A DNA stretch of 64,000 nt from Xanthocytophaga flava (GTDB lineage: Bacteria; Bacteroidota; Bacteroidia; Cytophagales; 172606-1): assembly GCF_030068545.1 (NCBI RefSeq), contig NZ_JASJOR010000012.1, positions 195,204 to 259,203 on the forward strand, written 5' to 3'. Both the position numbers and the translations under genes were made by a program. A model generated the notes under the pieces. It worked only from the letters and a program-made list of their open reading frames with translations, had not been told where the DNA came from and did not search any database. Positions 43,152-52,332 of the stretch are shown here, piece by piece. The stretch's first letter is position 1; every line of letters starts with the position of its first letter.

Positions 43152-43249
43152 CTTTGAGAAGTTTCTAATACTTTCATTTGTAACTAATTATATATAGTTG
43201 AATTGTTGAAAAATATTTCATAGCTTACCTCATGAACTGCAAAATAAAG

Positions 43250-43280
43250 TTTGCAAAGCAACGCTTTTTTAGCAATTTTG
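43250..43280 (+). promoter_or_regulatory. Promoter of recQ
   Basis: TTTG (43250-43253), a 19-nt spacer and CAATTTTG (43273-43280), one mismatch from TAnnTTTG. The ATG is 85 nt downstream. Confidence 0.55.
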
Positions 43281-43365
43281 ACATAAGACTTGATGCAAAA
43301 GTTTTACCAGCACACGCTAATCATCGTTAAAAATATAAAAGTTATCTACCTTCAGAAAGATTCAG

Positions 43366-45558
43366 ATGTTGACGGACGAGTTATCTCAAATAAAAGAAAC
43401 CCTTAAAGACGTTTTTGGCTATAGCCAGTTTCGCGGAACCCAGGAAGAAATTATTCAAAGTATTTTAGCGGGACGCAATACGTTTGTAATTATGCCAACA
43501 GGGGCAGGTAAATCATTGTGTTACCAGTTACCTGCTATTGTAATGTCTGGGACTGCCATTGTAATTTCACCCCTGATTGCTTTAATGAAAAATCAGGTAG
43601 ATCAGTTAAACGCAGTTGGTATCAATGCCCAGTTTTTAAATTCTACTCTCAGTAAAGCGGAAATTACAAAAGTTAAAAAAGATGTATTGAATGGTGAGAT
43701 CAGGCTTTTATATGTAGCACCTGAATCTCTAACCAAAGAAGAAAATATTGACCTTCTCAAAAGAGCTAATATCTCATTTGTTGCAGTAGACGAAGCACAT
43801 TGTATTTCTGAATGGGGACATGATTTCCGTCCGGAATACCGCAAGATTAGAGGTATTATTGAAAATTTAGGTAAAAACCTTCCAATTATTGCCCTTACAG
43901 CTACGGCAACCCCTAAAGTCCAGACTGACATTCAGAGAAACCTGGACATGGATGATGCGGAACTTTTTAAATCTTCCTTTAACCGCAAAAATCTTTACTA
44001 CGAAGTACGTCCAAAAGTTGATGCGAAGAAACAATTAATTAAGTATATAAAAAACCACAAAGGTAAATCAGGTATTATCTATTGCCTTAGCCGCAAGAAA
44101 GTAGAAGAGATCGCTGAGTTACTCAGTGTAAATGACATTAAAGCGTTGCCTTATCATGCTGGTCTGGATGCGTCAATTCGTATGGCTAACCAGGATGCAT
44201 TTTTGAATGAAGATGTAGATGTAATTGTGGCTACTATCGCATTTGGGATGGGAATTGACAAACCAGATGTTCGTTTTGTTATTCACTACGATGCTCCAAA
44301 GTCGCTGGAAGGATATTATCAGGAAACAGGACGGTCTGGTCGTGATGGATTGGAAGGTAACTGTATCATGTTCTATAGTTACAATGACATTCTGAAACTG
44401 GAGAAATTTAATAAAGACAAACCTGTTACAGAGCGGGATAATGCCAAACATCTCTTACAGGAGATGGCTGCTTATGCTGAGTCTTCTGTATGTCGTCGTC
44501 GTCAGCTTCTGCATTATTTTGGTGAGCAACTGGATCACGATTGTGGCTATTGTGACAACTGTCTGAAACCTCGTGAGAAATTTGAGGCGCAGGATGATGT
44601 AGTGCTGGCAGTTCAGGCTGTAATACAGACAGAGTCACGTTTTGGGGTGCCACATCTTGTAGATGTTTTACGTGGAGTTAAAAATGATTATGTAATAAGC
44701 TACGGACATGATAAACTTAAGCTATTTGGTGTAGGAGCAGAAAAAGATGTTGCCTATTGGACTTCTGTGTATCGTCAGATTACCATTTATAACTTCCTGG
44801 AAAAAGATGTAGATGTAATTGGCATTGCGCGTCCGTCTGCTAAAGGACTGGAATTCGTAGACAATCCTTATCCTGTCACGCTGACTAAGGATCATGATTA
44901 TTCAAATGTAGATGAAGAAAGTGATGAGGATGATAATGATGCTGGCAATCCATCTACTCCACGTGCTGCCGATGAGACTTTATTCGAAATGCTGAAAGCA
45001 CTTCGTAAAAAGATTGCGAAAGAGAAGGGCTTACCTCCGTACGTTATTTTTCAGGACCCTTCTCTGGAAGAGATGGCTACCACCTATCCCACAACCAAAG
45101 AGGAACTAGCACAGATTAATGGTGTTGGAGGAGGAAAGGTTGCTAAATTTGGTAAACCATTTCTGGAACTAATAGCTAAATATGTTGCTGAAAATGATAT
45201 AGAGACAGATTCGGATGTCTTGATCAAGTCTACCGCTAATAAGTCTAAGACCAAGATCTTTATCATTCAACAAATTGACAGGAAAATCAATCTGGATGAA
45301 ATCGCAGAGTCAAAAGTTTTGACTATGGCTGATTTAATAGAAGAGATAGAGCATATTTGTTATTCTGGAACACGTCTTAATCTGGATTATTATATTGATC
45401 AGATTTTAGATGAAGACAAACAACAGGATATCTGGGATTACTTTATTTCTGCAGAAACAGACAGTATGAAAGTAGCACTAGCCGAGATGGGGGATGATTT
45501 TAGTGAAGAAGAATTACGACTTATGCGGATTAAATTCCTTTCGGAAGTTGCCAACTAG
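43366..45558 (+). CDS. recQ: ATP-dependent DNA helicase RecQ
   Basis: A 730-residue 3'-5' DNA helicase for recombination and replication-fork repair. The helicase core has Walker A MPTGAGKSLCYQLP, the DEAH box VAVDEAHCISEWGHDFRPEY, LTATATPKVQTDI and the motif VI region YYQETGRSGRDG. The RecQ-Ct zinc cysteines are present (CRRRQLLHYFGEQLDHDCGY then CDNC). A winged helix follows, then an acidic linker (SDEDDNDAG), an HRDC domain (about 545-620) and a further helical C-terminal extension (about 635-730) common in Bacteroidota RecQ. Single gene with its own promoter and terminator. Confidence 0.97.
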   Translation: MLTDELSQIKETLKDVFGYSQFRGTQEEIIQSILAGRNTFVIMPTGAGKSLCYQLPAIVMSGTAIVISPLIALMKNQVDQLNAVGINAQFLNSTLSKAEITKVKKDVLNGEIRLLYVAPESLTKEENIDLLKRANISFVAVDEAHCISEWGHDFRPEYRKIRGIIENLGKNLPIIALTATATPKVQTDIQRNLDMDDAELFKSSFNRKNLYYEVRPKVDAKKQLIKYIKNHKGKSGIIYCLSRKKVEEIAELLSVNDIKALPYHAGLDASIRMANQDAFLNEDVDVIVATIAFGMGIDKPDVRFVIHYDAPKSLEGYYQETGRSGRDGLEGNCIMFYSYNDILKLEKFNKDKPVTERDNAKHLLQEMAAYAESSVCRRRQLLHYFGEQLDHDCGYCDNCLKPREKFEAQDDVVLAVQAVIQTESRFGVPHLVDVLRGVKNDYVISYGHDKLKLFGVGAEKDVAYWTSVYRQITIYNFLEKDVDVIGIARPSAKGLEFVDNPYPVTLTKDHDYSNVDEESDEDDNDAGNPSTPRAADETLFEMLKALRKKIAKEKGLPPYVIFQDPSLEEMATTYPTTKEELAQINGVGGGKVAKFGKPFLELIAKYVAENDIETDSDVLIKSTANKSKTKIFIIQQIDRKINLDEIAESKVLTMADLIEEIEHICYSGTRLNLDYYIDQILDEDKQQDIWDYFISAETDSMKVALAEMGDDFSEEELRLMRIKFLSEVAN

Positions 45559-45579
45559 AAAATGTAGCATTCTTTTCTT

Positions 45580-45614
45580 AAAAGACCTCTTTTCACTCTG
45601 GAAAGAGGTCTTTT
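45580..45614 (+). terminator. Terminator after recQ
   Basis: A 13-bp stem (45580-45592 with 45602-45614), 9-nt loop and TTTT tail, 21 nt after the recQ stop. Confidence 0.85.
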
Positions 45615-45886
45615 GTTTGTTAGCGTAGTATATAATTGTAAATGCGAAGACACCTTGAGCTATGGCTACAAAGTGTATTTAGACACTTTATCTGAAGTTT
45701 GTTCAATCTTATGCCCTGCCAATTCTTTGCTAAGGCCTTTTTTTATACAGGTGAAATCTTAATTTTGCGCAGCTAACGCCTTTTATGGCTTTTAGATAAT
45801 CTGATTCTACCTGTTTGTTTAAGCTAACTGCATTGAGTAGAATCTGCCAACTCTGTTTTTATACATAACGTCTCTTATTCCTTTTT
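45615..45886 (+). other. Intergenic region with purD promoter
   Basis: No gene seen. A 7-bp inverted repeat AAAGTGT/ACACTTT lies at 45670-45689. TAATTTTG at 45760-45767 is a full -7 match and would give a leader of about 115 nt before purD; no clear -33 element is found at the usual spacing. Confidence 0.45.
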
Positions 45887-47176
45887 ATGAAAATACTTAT
45901 TCTTGGTTCTGGTGGTAGAGAGCATGCTTTAGCGTGGAAGATCAAGCAAAGTCCTTTGTGTTCACAGTTATTTGTCGCACCTGGAAATGCAGGAACTCAT
46001 GAGATAGCAACTAATGTTGCTATTGGGGTGAATGACTTTACTGCCATTACGGATTTTGTGTTGAAGGAAGCCATTGAGCTTGTGGTAGTTGGTCCGGAAG
46101 AACCATTGGTACGCGGTATTCGAAATATATTTGAGGAAAGAGAAGATCTCAAACACGTGTTGATTGTAGGACCTGGTAAGGAAGGGGCTCAACTGGAAGG
46201 GAGCAAGGATTTTTCAAAGCAATTTATGCAGCGACACAATATTCCTACAGCCCGTTACCAGACATTTACTCCTGAACAATTAGAAGAAGGACTCGAATAT
46301 ATTGATAAGCAGGAATTGCCTATTGTACTCAAAGCGGATGGATTAGCAGCAGGAAAAGGTGTAATTATTGCGCAAAGCTATAAAGAAGCACATGAGACAC
46401 TTACAGATATGTTGGCTCATCAGAAGTTTGGAGATGCCAGTAGCCGTGTAGTAATTGAACAATACCTGACTGGAATAGAGCTTTCTGTCTTTGTACTTAC
46501 AGATGGTAAAGATTACAAAATATTGCCTGAAGCCAAAGATTACAAACGGATAGGAGAAGGAGACACAGGACTAAATACGGGTGGAATGGGTGCTGTTTCT
46601 CCTGTACCATTTGTGGATAGGGAATTCATGCAGAAAATAGATGAACGAATTATATGGCCAACAATAGAAGGTTTGTATAAAGAAAATATTTCCTATGTTG
46701 GCTTTATATTCTTTGGATTAATAAATGTAGATGGAGAACCTTATGTAATTGAGTATAATGCACGTATGGGTGATCCTGAAACAGAAGTAGTAATCCCTCG
46801 TATTCAGTCAGACTTAGTTGAGTTATTGGTCGCTACTGCTAATGGTACGCTGTCTGAAAAACGAATTCAGTTTGTGCCTCGTATTGCTACTACAGTAATG
46901 CTTGTTTCCGGAGGCTATCCGGGAGACTATGAAAAAGGAAAGGTTATCTCAGATACAGGAAAAGTGGAGAATGTACTGGTATTTCATGCAGGCACAAAAC
47001 TAACTTCTGACAATCGGGTGGTAACAGATGGAGGACGTGTAATGGCGTTAACAGCATATGGAGCAGATATCCGTCAGGCATTGGCTAAGTCTAATCAGGC
47101 TGCAGAACGGATACAATGGGAGGGGAAATATTATCGCAAAGATATAGGATTGGATTTATTGAAGATAAGTAAGTAA
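45887..47176 (+). CDS. purD: Phosphoribosylamine-glycine ligase
   Basis: A 429-residue ATP-grasp enzyme of purine synthesis that joins phosphoribosylamine and glycine to give GAR. The N-terminal MKILILGSGGREHALAWKI and VAPGNAGT motifs, the VVGPEEPLVRGI segment, the ATP-grasp loop KADGLAAGKGVII, GDTGLNTGGMGAVSP and the metal site YNARMGDPETEVV are all present. Length is typical. The gene is separated from recQ by a terminator. A small hydrophobic frame and then ricT follow on the same strand. Confidence 0.97.
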   Translation: MKILILGSGGREHALAWKIKQSPLCSQLFVAPGNAGTHEIATNVAIGVNDFTAITDFVLKEAIELVVVGPEEPLVRGIRNIFEEREDLKHVLIVGPGKEGAQLEGSKDFSKQFMQRHNIPTARYQTFTPEQLEEGLEYIDKQELPIVLKADGLAAGKGVIIAQSYKEAHETLTDMLAHQKFGDASSRVVIEQYLTGIELSVFVLTDGKDYKILPEAKDYKRIGEGDTGLNTGGMGAVSPVPFVDREFMQKIDERIIWPTIEGLYKENISYVGFIFFGLINVDGEPYVIEYNARMGDPETEVVIPRIQSDLVELLVATANGTLSEKRIQFVPRIATTVMLVSGGYPGDYEKGKVISDTGKVENVLVFHAGTKLTSDNRVVTDGGRVMALTAYGADIRQALAKSNQAAERIQWEGKYYRKDIGLDLLKISK

Positions 47177-47222
47177 ATTTGATTTTGAAGGGTAAATTCA
47201 GAATCAGGAAACAACAGAAAGG

Positions 47223-47315
47223 ATGAAGAGTATTGTTCTTCTAAATACATTAATCTTTTCGGTAGTTGGATGGGTCCTGGTTTTGAGTAAAGCTTTCAGA
47301 ATTTTTTCCACGTAG
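47223..47315 (+). CDS. Possible 30-residue small membrane peptide
   Basis: ATG 47223 opens a 30-codon frame: MKSIVLLNTLIFSVVGWVLV followed by a basic tail (LSKAFRIFST). It is preceded directly by AGAAAGG. Basic ends around a single hydrophobic stretch are usual for small membrane proteins. It sits alone between purD and ricT on the same strand. There is no family match that I know, so it may be chance. Confidence 0.3.
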   Translation: MKSIVLLNTLIFSVVGWVLVLSKAFRIFST

Positions 47316-47342
47316 GCGAAAGCCGATTTTATATAAAATAAT

Positions 47343-48440
47343 ATGGCATGTACAGGGTGTAGCACAGCTTCTAATGGAACTGGAGCAACCGGCTGCGAGA
47401 CAGGTGGTTGCAATAAGATGAATGTTTTTGACTGGCTGGGGAATATGGATATTCCTTTGGAACAGCGTTTTAATATTATAGAAATACGCTTTAAAGGAGG
47501 ACGGAAAGAGTTTTTTCGTAACTCAAATTATCTGGAATTATTTACGGGAGACCAGGTAATTGTAGAGGTACCAGGAGGACATCACCTGGGGATAGTTTCA
47601 TTGCAGGGGGATTTGGTTCGTCTGCAAATGAAAAAGAAAGGTGTGCAGGATAATGAAGAAATCAGACAGATTTATCGGATCGCGACAGAAAAAGACATTG
47701 AAAAGCATGAACAGACAAAAGCTCGGGAATTGCCTACAATGTTTCGTACTCGTGAGATTATTCGTGACTTGAATCTACAAATGAAACTCTCAGATGTAGA
47801 ATATCAGTCCGATAATACCAAGGCTACATTTTTCTACTCAGCAGATGATCGGGTTGATTTCAGAGAACTGATTAAGATTCTGGCTGCAGAATTTAAAGTA
47901 CGGGTAGAGATGCGCCAGATTAGTTTGCGTCAGGAAGCTGGCAGACTGGGAGGCATAGGTTCCTGTGGTCGGGAATTATGTTGTTCCACCTGGTTGAATG
48001 ATTTCAAAGCTGTATCTACAGTTGCTGCCCGATACCAAAATCTTTCGCTTAATCCAACAAAACTTTCCGGGCAATGCGGAAGGTTAAAGTGTTGCCTTAA
48101 CTATGAGCTGGAGACTTATATGGAAGCTTTGCAGGGAATTCCTACAATAGAAGAGCCTCTGAAAACTAAAAAGGGCCATGCTTATTTACAGAAGACCGAC
48201 ATTTTTAAGAAGATTCTTTGGTTTGGATATCATGAAGAAACGACCTGGCATCCATTGGGTGTAGAACGTGTTAATGAGATTCTAATTATGAACCGAAATG
48301 GTATTACACCTGAATCATTATTCGAAAATGAACTGGCGATAATAGAAGCAGCTCCTATCAATAGTGATCTGGCCAAACTTGATAAGCGGTTGAATGATAA
48401 AGAGAAAGATAAAAAGAAATTTAAGAAGAAGCGCCGTTAA
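47343..48440 (+). CDS. ricT: PSP1 domain protein RicT (YaaT-like)
   Basis: A 365-residue PSP1/RicT protein, in Bacillus a subunit of the iron-sulfur RicAFT complex that affects RNase Y-dependent mRNA processing; the role in Bacteroidota is not established. The PSP1 core carries the cysteines GIGSCGRELCCSTWL and SGQCGRLKCCLNYEL. The N-terminus adds Cys3, Cys6, Cys18 and Cys23, a likely extra metal or cluster site, and the C-terminus is Lys-rich. Upstream of gldH on the same strand. A long hairpin follows. Confidence 0.9.
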   Translation: MACTGCSTASNGTGATGCETGGCNKMNVFDWLGNMDIPLEQRFNIIEIRFKGGRKEFFRNSNYLELFTGDQVIVEVPGGHHLGIVSLQGDLVRLQMKKKGVQDNEEIRQIYRIATEKDIEKHEQTKARELPTMFRTREIIRDLNLQMKLSDVEYQSDNTKATFFYSADDRVDFRELIKILAAEFKVRVEMRQISLRQEAGRLGGIGSCGRELCCSTWLNDFKAVSTVAARYQNLSLNPTKLSGQCGRLKCCLNYELETYMEALQGIPTIEEPLKTKKGHAYLQKTDIFKKILWFGYHEETTWHPLGVERVNEILIMNRNGITPESLFENELAIIEAAPINSDLAKLDKRLNDKEKDKKKFKKKRR

Positions 48441-48490
48441 GCTTTTCTATTTTGAAAACTGATCTTTCTGAGAAAAATTTAGCGAAAATA

Positions 48491-48541
48491 AATCCAGCAG
48501 ATCAATATAGCACAGGTTGTGTAGTATTGATTTGCTGGATT
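48491..48541 (+). other. Long stem-loop between ricT and gldH
   Basis: Two 17-nt arms (48491-48507 with 48525-48541) pair with one mismatch, and the loop contains a further CACA/TGTG pair. There is no T-tract. It may be an mRNA processing site, a Rho-type or weak terminator, or a structural leader for gldH. Confidence 0.55.
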
Positions 48542-48577
48542 CTTATCTGTTACACGACTCTAGCTCCAAGTATACAC

Positions 48578-49084
48578 ATGATATTATCTCATTCTCTGAT
48601 TACTATAAGAAAAAGGCTGATACAGATTTTTGGAATTTTTTTACTCGGACTTTGCTGGGCCTGTGATACAGAACGGGTGTATGAGCAATACCATGATATT
48701 CCTGAAAATCAATGGTTTATTGATAGCGTACAAACCTTTACTTTTACTATTGAAGATCCTTCTATTCCCTATAATATCTATTATAATATTCGAAATTCTG
48801 TCTCATATCCTTATTATAACCTGTTTGTAACCTACTATCTGACAGATGCCAGCGGAAAACAACTGTCATCTCAACTACAGGAGTTACTATTGATGGATAC
48901 ACAGACAGGGAAGCCTCTTGGAGAAGGTCTGGGGGATATATTTGATAATCGGGTTATCTCGCTTACTAAATTTAAGTTTCCACAAAAGGGTGCATATACA
49001 TTTAAAATCAAACAGTATATGCGGAAAGATCCACTTCCAGAGGTTATGAGTGTTGGAATTCGCGTAGAAAAAGCCAACCAGTAA
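48578..49084 (+). CDS. gldH: Gliding motility lipoprotein GldH
   Basis: A 168-residue lipoprotein of the GldH family, needed for gliding in Flavobacterium johnsoniae together with the other Gld proteins. The N-terminal hydrophobic stretch ends in LCWACDTE, a lipobox-like site (Cys29). The mature domain shows YHDIPENQWFIDSVQTFTF, the NIYYNIRNSVSYPYYNLFV region and LGDIFDNRVISL. The frame is open to TTG 48452, but ATG 48578 begins just before the signal peptide. The order ricT-gldH recurs in Bacteroidota. It supports a gliding or type IX-secretion lifestyle. Confidence 0.88.
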   Translation: MILSHSLITIRKRLIQIFGIFLLGLCWACDTERVYEQYHDIPENQWFIDSVQTFTFTIEDPSIPYNIYYNIRNSVSYPYYNLFVTYYLTDASGKQLSSQLQELLLMDTQTGKPLGEGLGDIFDNRVISLTKFKFPQKGAYTFKIKQYMRKDPLPEVMSVGIRVEKANQ

Positions 49085-49185
49085 ACGACTAAAGTCAGAC
49101 ATGGTTAGACTCTTTGGAAACAGGCTAAGATCGGCTTTAATGAGTAGATAATCTTTTTGATGCCCTGTTGCCTCCGAACTAGAAT

Positions 49186-49827
49186 ATGATGAAAACAAAA
49201 TTCCTTCCATTATTTCCACTTACTCTCGTAGCTTATCCCCGAGAAAGGATAAACCTGCATATTTTTGAAGCTCGCTATCAGCAACTGATCAATGAGTGTC
49301 TACAGAATGGTACTACATTTGGTATACCAGCTTTTATAAATAATCAGATTCAACAATATGGCACTGAAATGCGTGTGACCAATCTGCGCCAGCGTTATGA
49401 TGATGGGAAGATGGATATTGAAACAGAAGGACTGGAGGTATTTAAAATTCAGCGTTTTGAGAATCCTACAAGCGGTAAACTATATGCTGCTGGTGATGTG
49501 GAAATCTTAACAATTTGGGGAGATCCTCAATCTGAACTGGTAGCAGAACTAATGTCTAAGGTCAAAATATTGTATAAGTTGCTGCAGGCTGAATTAAAGT
49601 TACGAATTACCGATTATGACTATTTTTCATATCATATTGCACACAAGGTAGGACTCTCTGTGGAAAGCGAATATGAGTTATTAAAAATAACTTCAGAAAA
49701 AGACCGGCAACGCTATTTGTTGAAGCATTTGGAAAAAACTATTCCCGTAATGGAAAATATGGAAGCTATGAAAGAACGGATTCGAATGAATGGTCATTTT
49801 AAACACTTTGATCCTCTGAACTTTTGA
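49186..49827 (+). CDS. LON peptidase substrate-binding domain-containing protein
   Basis: A 213-residue protein consisting of the Lon N-terminal (LAN) domain only: FLPLFPLTLVAYPRERINLH, IFEARYQQLINECLQNG, then a beta domain and a helical C-terminus. There is no ATPase or protease domain, so it does not hydrolyse protein itself; stand-alone LAN proteins may act as adaptors. It begins at ATG 49186 with MMKTK and lies 100 nt after gldH on the same strand. Confidence 0.88.
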   Translation: MMKTKFLPLFPLTLVAYPRERINLHIFEARYQQLINECLQNGTTFGIPAFINNQIQQYGTEMRVTNLRQRYDDGKMDIETEGLEVFKIQRFENPTSGKLYAAGDVEILTIWGDPQSELVAELMSKVKILYKLLQAELKLRITDYDYFSYHIAHKVGLSVESEYELLKITSEKDRQRYLLKHLEKTIPVMENMEAMKERIRMNGHFKHFDPLNF

Positions 49828-49934
49828 GAATGCTTAAAAAAATGGGCTGTGTAAAATAGAAAGCGTTGCTATTTTTATACTTTTGCGACGTTGAACTTTG
49901 TATACCGTTATTTATCATATAATTATCCTAAACC

Positions 49935-50423
49935 ATGACAACTGAAATCTTTTCAAAAATAGCCCAGCAACTCTCAGAAAAGGGCTTCACTGTTGCCTCT
50001 TCTGATTTTACCCGTCCCTGGGGTGGCTTTTTTGTAATAGATGAATCCCAGACTCAAAAATTTATTGAAACCTATTTTCCATCTCTGCCTGCAAATAGCC
50101 TTCTGCAGGGAGCACGGTTAAGTCCTAAGATTCTGGTAGTAGGACCTCAGAAACGTTTATCCTGGCAATACCATTTCCGTCGTGCGGAAGTATGGCGTGT
50201 AGTAGATGGCCCTATAGCCGTTGCTCAAAGTGATACCGATGAGCAAACCGAACCTAAAACATACCAGAATGGTGAACTGATAACTCTTAAACAAGGAGAA
50301 CGCCACCGGTTGATTGGATTGGATACATGGGGTGTTGTTGCAGAAATCTGGCAACATACAAATGCCGATCATCCATCTGATGAGGCTGATATTGTGAGAG
50401 TGCAGGATGATTTTAGTCGCTAA
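49935..50423 (+). CDS. Phosphomannose isomerase type II-like cupin
   Basis: A 162-residue single-domain cupin. TRPWGGFFVID at the N-terminus, a PQKRLSWQYHFRRAEVWRVV metal-binding strand, GELITLKQGERHRLIG and VVAEIW follow the type II mannose-6-phosphate isomerase pattern; the His-x-x-x-x-Glu of the first cupin motif is HFRRAE. With the manC-like gene 7 kb away lacking such a domain, it could supply mannose 6-phosphate for GDP-mannose synthesis. In databases such proteins are often called cupin or phosphoheptose isomerase, so the substrate is uncertain. Confidence 0.75.
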   Translation: MTTEIFSKIAQQLSEKGFTVASSDFTRPWGGFFVIDESQTQKFIETYFPSLPANSLLQGARLSPKILVVGPQKRLSWQYHFRRAEVWRVVDGPIAVAQSDTDEQTEPKTYQNGELITLKQGERHRLIGLDTWGVVAEIWQHTNADHPSDEADIVRVQDDFSR

Positions 50424-50429
50424 GAATTT

Positions 50430-50463
50430 AACTCCCCGGAAATCTGTTTTCGGGGAGTTTTTG
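50430..50463 (+). terminator. Terminator after the cupin gene
   Basis: A GC-rich 9-bp stem (50430-50438 with 50451-50459) with an A/T-rich loop and a run of T, just after the stop codon. Confidence 0.85.
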
Positions 50464-50487
50464 TATAGACATGTTCGTGGCAAATAA

Positions 50488-50964
50488 ATGCGTATCTATA
50501 AATATCTGATTTCATGTTTTATTCTAACTTCGTTTTTTATGGTGGGATGCCAGAAAGAAGAGAAGGATGTAGAGGATATGCGTAGTATGCTGACTCTGGT
50601 AAACACAATACGTACTGCCGGATGTCAATGCGGGTCTGACTGGATACCTCCTGCACAAGAGTTAACATGGAACGATACACTGGCTAGTGCTGCTGATAAC
50701 CATGCCTTAGATATGGATAAGAGAGACTATTTTGACCATATCTCTCCTGAAGGTACTTCTCCTATTCAACGGGCTCAGCAGGTTGGTTATTCCGGATTAT
50801 ATATTGGTGAAAATATCGCCCGGGGATATTCTTCTATGCAGAGGGTAATAGATGACTGGAAAGCAAGCGAAAGTCATTGTAAAACTATGATGGATACATT
50901 GTATACTGAAATGGGTGCGGGTAGATCCGAGACTTATTGGGTGCAGGAATTTGGCAGTCGCTAG
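50488..50964 (+). CDS. CAP domain (SCP/PR1-like) lipoprotein
   Basis: A 158-residue lipoprotein with lipobox MVGC (Cys21). The mature part is a compact CAP domain: LVNTIRTAGCQCG, LTWNDTLASAADNHALDMDK, FDHISPEGTSPIQRAQQVGY and GENIARGYSSMQRVIDDW, ending in YWVQEFGSR. The histidine and glutamate of the CAP cavity are present (NHALDM, GENIA, SHC). The molecular function of bacterial CAP proteins is mostly unknown. It is convergent with the following hypothetical gene, 5 nt away. Confidence 0.9.
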   Translation: MRIYKYLISCFILTSFFMVGCQKEEKDVEDMRSMLTLVNTIRTAGCQCGSDWIPPAQELTWNDTLASAADNHALDMDKRDYFDHISPEGTSPIQRAQQVGYSGLYIGENIARGYSSMQRVIDDWKASESHCKTMMDTLYTEMGAGRSETYWVQEFGSR

Positions 50965-50969
50965 GCTTT

Positions 50970-52142
50970 CTACTTTTTCTTTTCAAATACCCAGTCACCT
51001 TCTTTTCGGATACATACCAGACCTGTAATAGCAGGCATATTTAATTTCTGTAATGCTAGTTTCAATTCCTTCGCTCGTTTTCCAGAGTCATTAGTATCCA
51101 ATGCCAGTAATTTATTGATCATTGTTTGTTCATCCGCTTGGGGTTGGGATAATACTTTCTGTATATCTTCAAATCGTGCCCTTCCATGATGAATCAGATC
51201 TACTAAGACTATACATACTTTGAAGGATTGCCCATTTATATCTAATGCTGAGAAACCTGCTTCCTGACTCTTACTCCAATAGCTGTTTAAGATTTGTTTA
51301 GCCCACTTTATAGCTAATCGCACCTGTATTGTTCTGAAGGATGTGTCAGAATCTACCAGATAAAGGAATTTGGCTGCATTGATAAGTTCCTTATCATCAA
51401 TTCGGCTAGAGTCTGGATTGAGAAGCTGGCGAAGTGGATGAGGGCGAGCTTCATTTGGGCGGGGCATAAAATCTGATGTTCGGTACATTCTCCTGGAAAC
51501 CGTATCCCTGAACTGTCTGTACTTGTCTGTGATAGTCAGATTGGGAAAAAGGGCATGTCCTTTAGGCGAAATAAGTACTTGCCTGAAATATTCTGCAAAT
51601 GTACTGTCTTTACCACGCCCATTGGCTGCAAACTGTAAAAAGCCAAAAGAGAAGCCTACAGGGTCATATGTATTCAAACCTCTGAATAAGCCACCTTCAC
51701 AGTCGCTGATTGGTTTAAGAAAAAATTGCCAGAGTTGTATATCTGTTATTGTTGGGATAGTATAAGGTTTTTGAGTCTGAAAGAAGTTGTCTTTCTTTTC
51801 CAGAGTATCGATCTCCTTTTTAAATAATGAAGTTTGAATCAGTAATGGCAGGTTACAGATACCATGAAGTGTTTTAGCGCCATATGTGTATCTCATATGG
51901 ACTCCCAGTAAACGTTGTTGGGAAGTTTCCGGCGAAGAATAGGTACATAACGTATCTGACTGTACTATTTTCTGCTTAGTCTTCTTTTGAAAGACAGTGT
52001 CTGTTTTCTGGTATAGATAAATGGTTAATTGGCTAGTACTATCATATAGTGTTCGGAATGGCTTAATTTGACTCATTCCCTGAAAAGAGAATAAAATAGT
52101 CAAAGAAAAAGAGAACACTATTTTGCCAATAGACATATACAT
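50970..52142 (-). CDS. Hypothetical exported protein, possibly lysozyme-like
   Basis: A 390-residue protein with a signal peptide (MYMSIGKIVFSFSLTILFSF, cleavage near GMSQ). The open frame starts at 52232 but ATG 52142 begins the signal. The N-terminal half is beta-rich. The middle contains DCEGGLFRGLNTYDPVGFSF followed by GFLQFAANG, an E...G-F-L-Q arrangement reminiscent of lysozyme-like glycosidases (inference only). The C-terminal half is helical, ending in ITGLVCIRKEGDWVFEKK. I do not recognise a named family. Single gene. Confidence 0.65.
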   Translation of the reverse strand: MYMSIGKIVFSFSLTILFSFQGMSQIKPFRTLYDSTSQLTIYLYQKTDTVFQKKTKQKIVQSDTLCTYSSPETSQQRLLGVHMRYTYGAKTLHGICNLPLLIQTSLFKKEIDTLEKKDNFFQTQKPYTIPTITDIQLWQFFLKPISDCEGGLFRGLNTYDPVGFSFGFLQFAANGRGKDSTFAEYFRQVLISPKGHALFPNLTITDKYRQFRDTVSRRMYRTSDFMPRPNEARPHPLRQLLNPDSSRIDDKELINAAKFLYLVDSDTSFRTIQVRLAIKWAKQILNSYWSKSQEAGFSALDINGQSFKVCIVLVDLIHHGRARFEDIQKVLSQPQADEQTMINKLLALDTNDSGKRAKELKLALQKLNMPAITGLVCIRKEGDWVFEKKK

Positions 52143-52332
52143 AGGATAATTAGTCAGAACAAACTGTATCAGGGTTTTCCCTGAATTTTCTTTTTGGGGT
52201 ATTCTACTGATGTAAATAGTACAAAAAAACAAAAAATTTGTGCAATAAGATACTAGGTATCACTAGTAGTTTCTCACCATACAAAACAACTTCAGTAATA
52301 ATAATCCTCTTTCACTACTATCAATCTATTTT

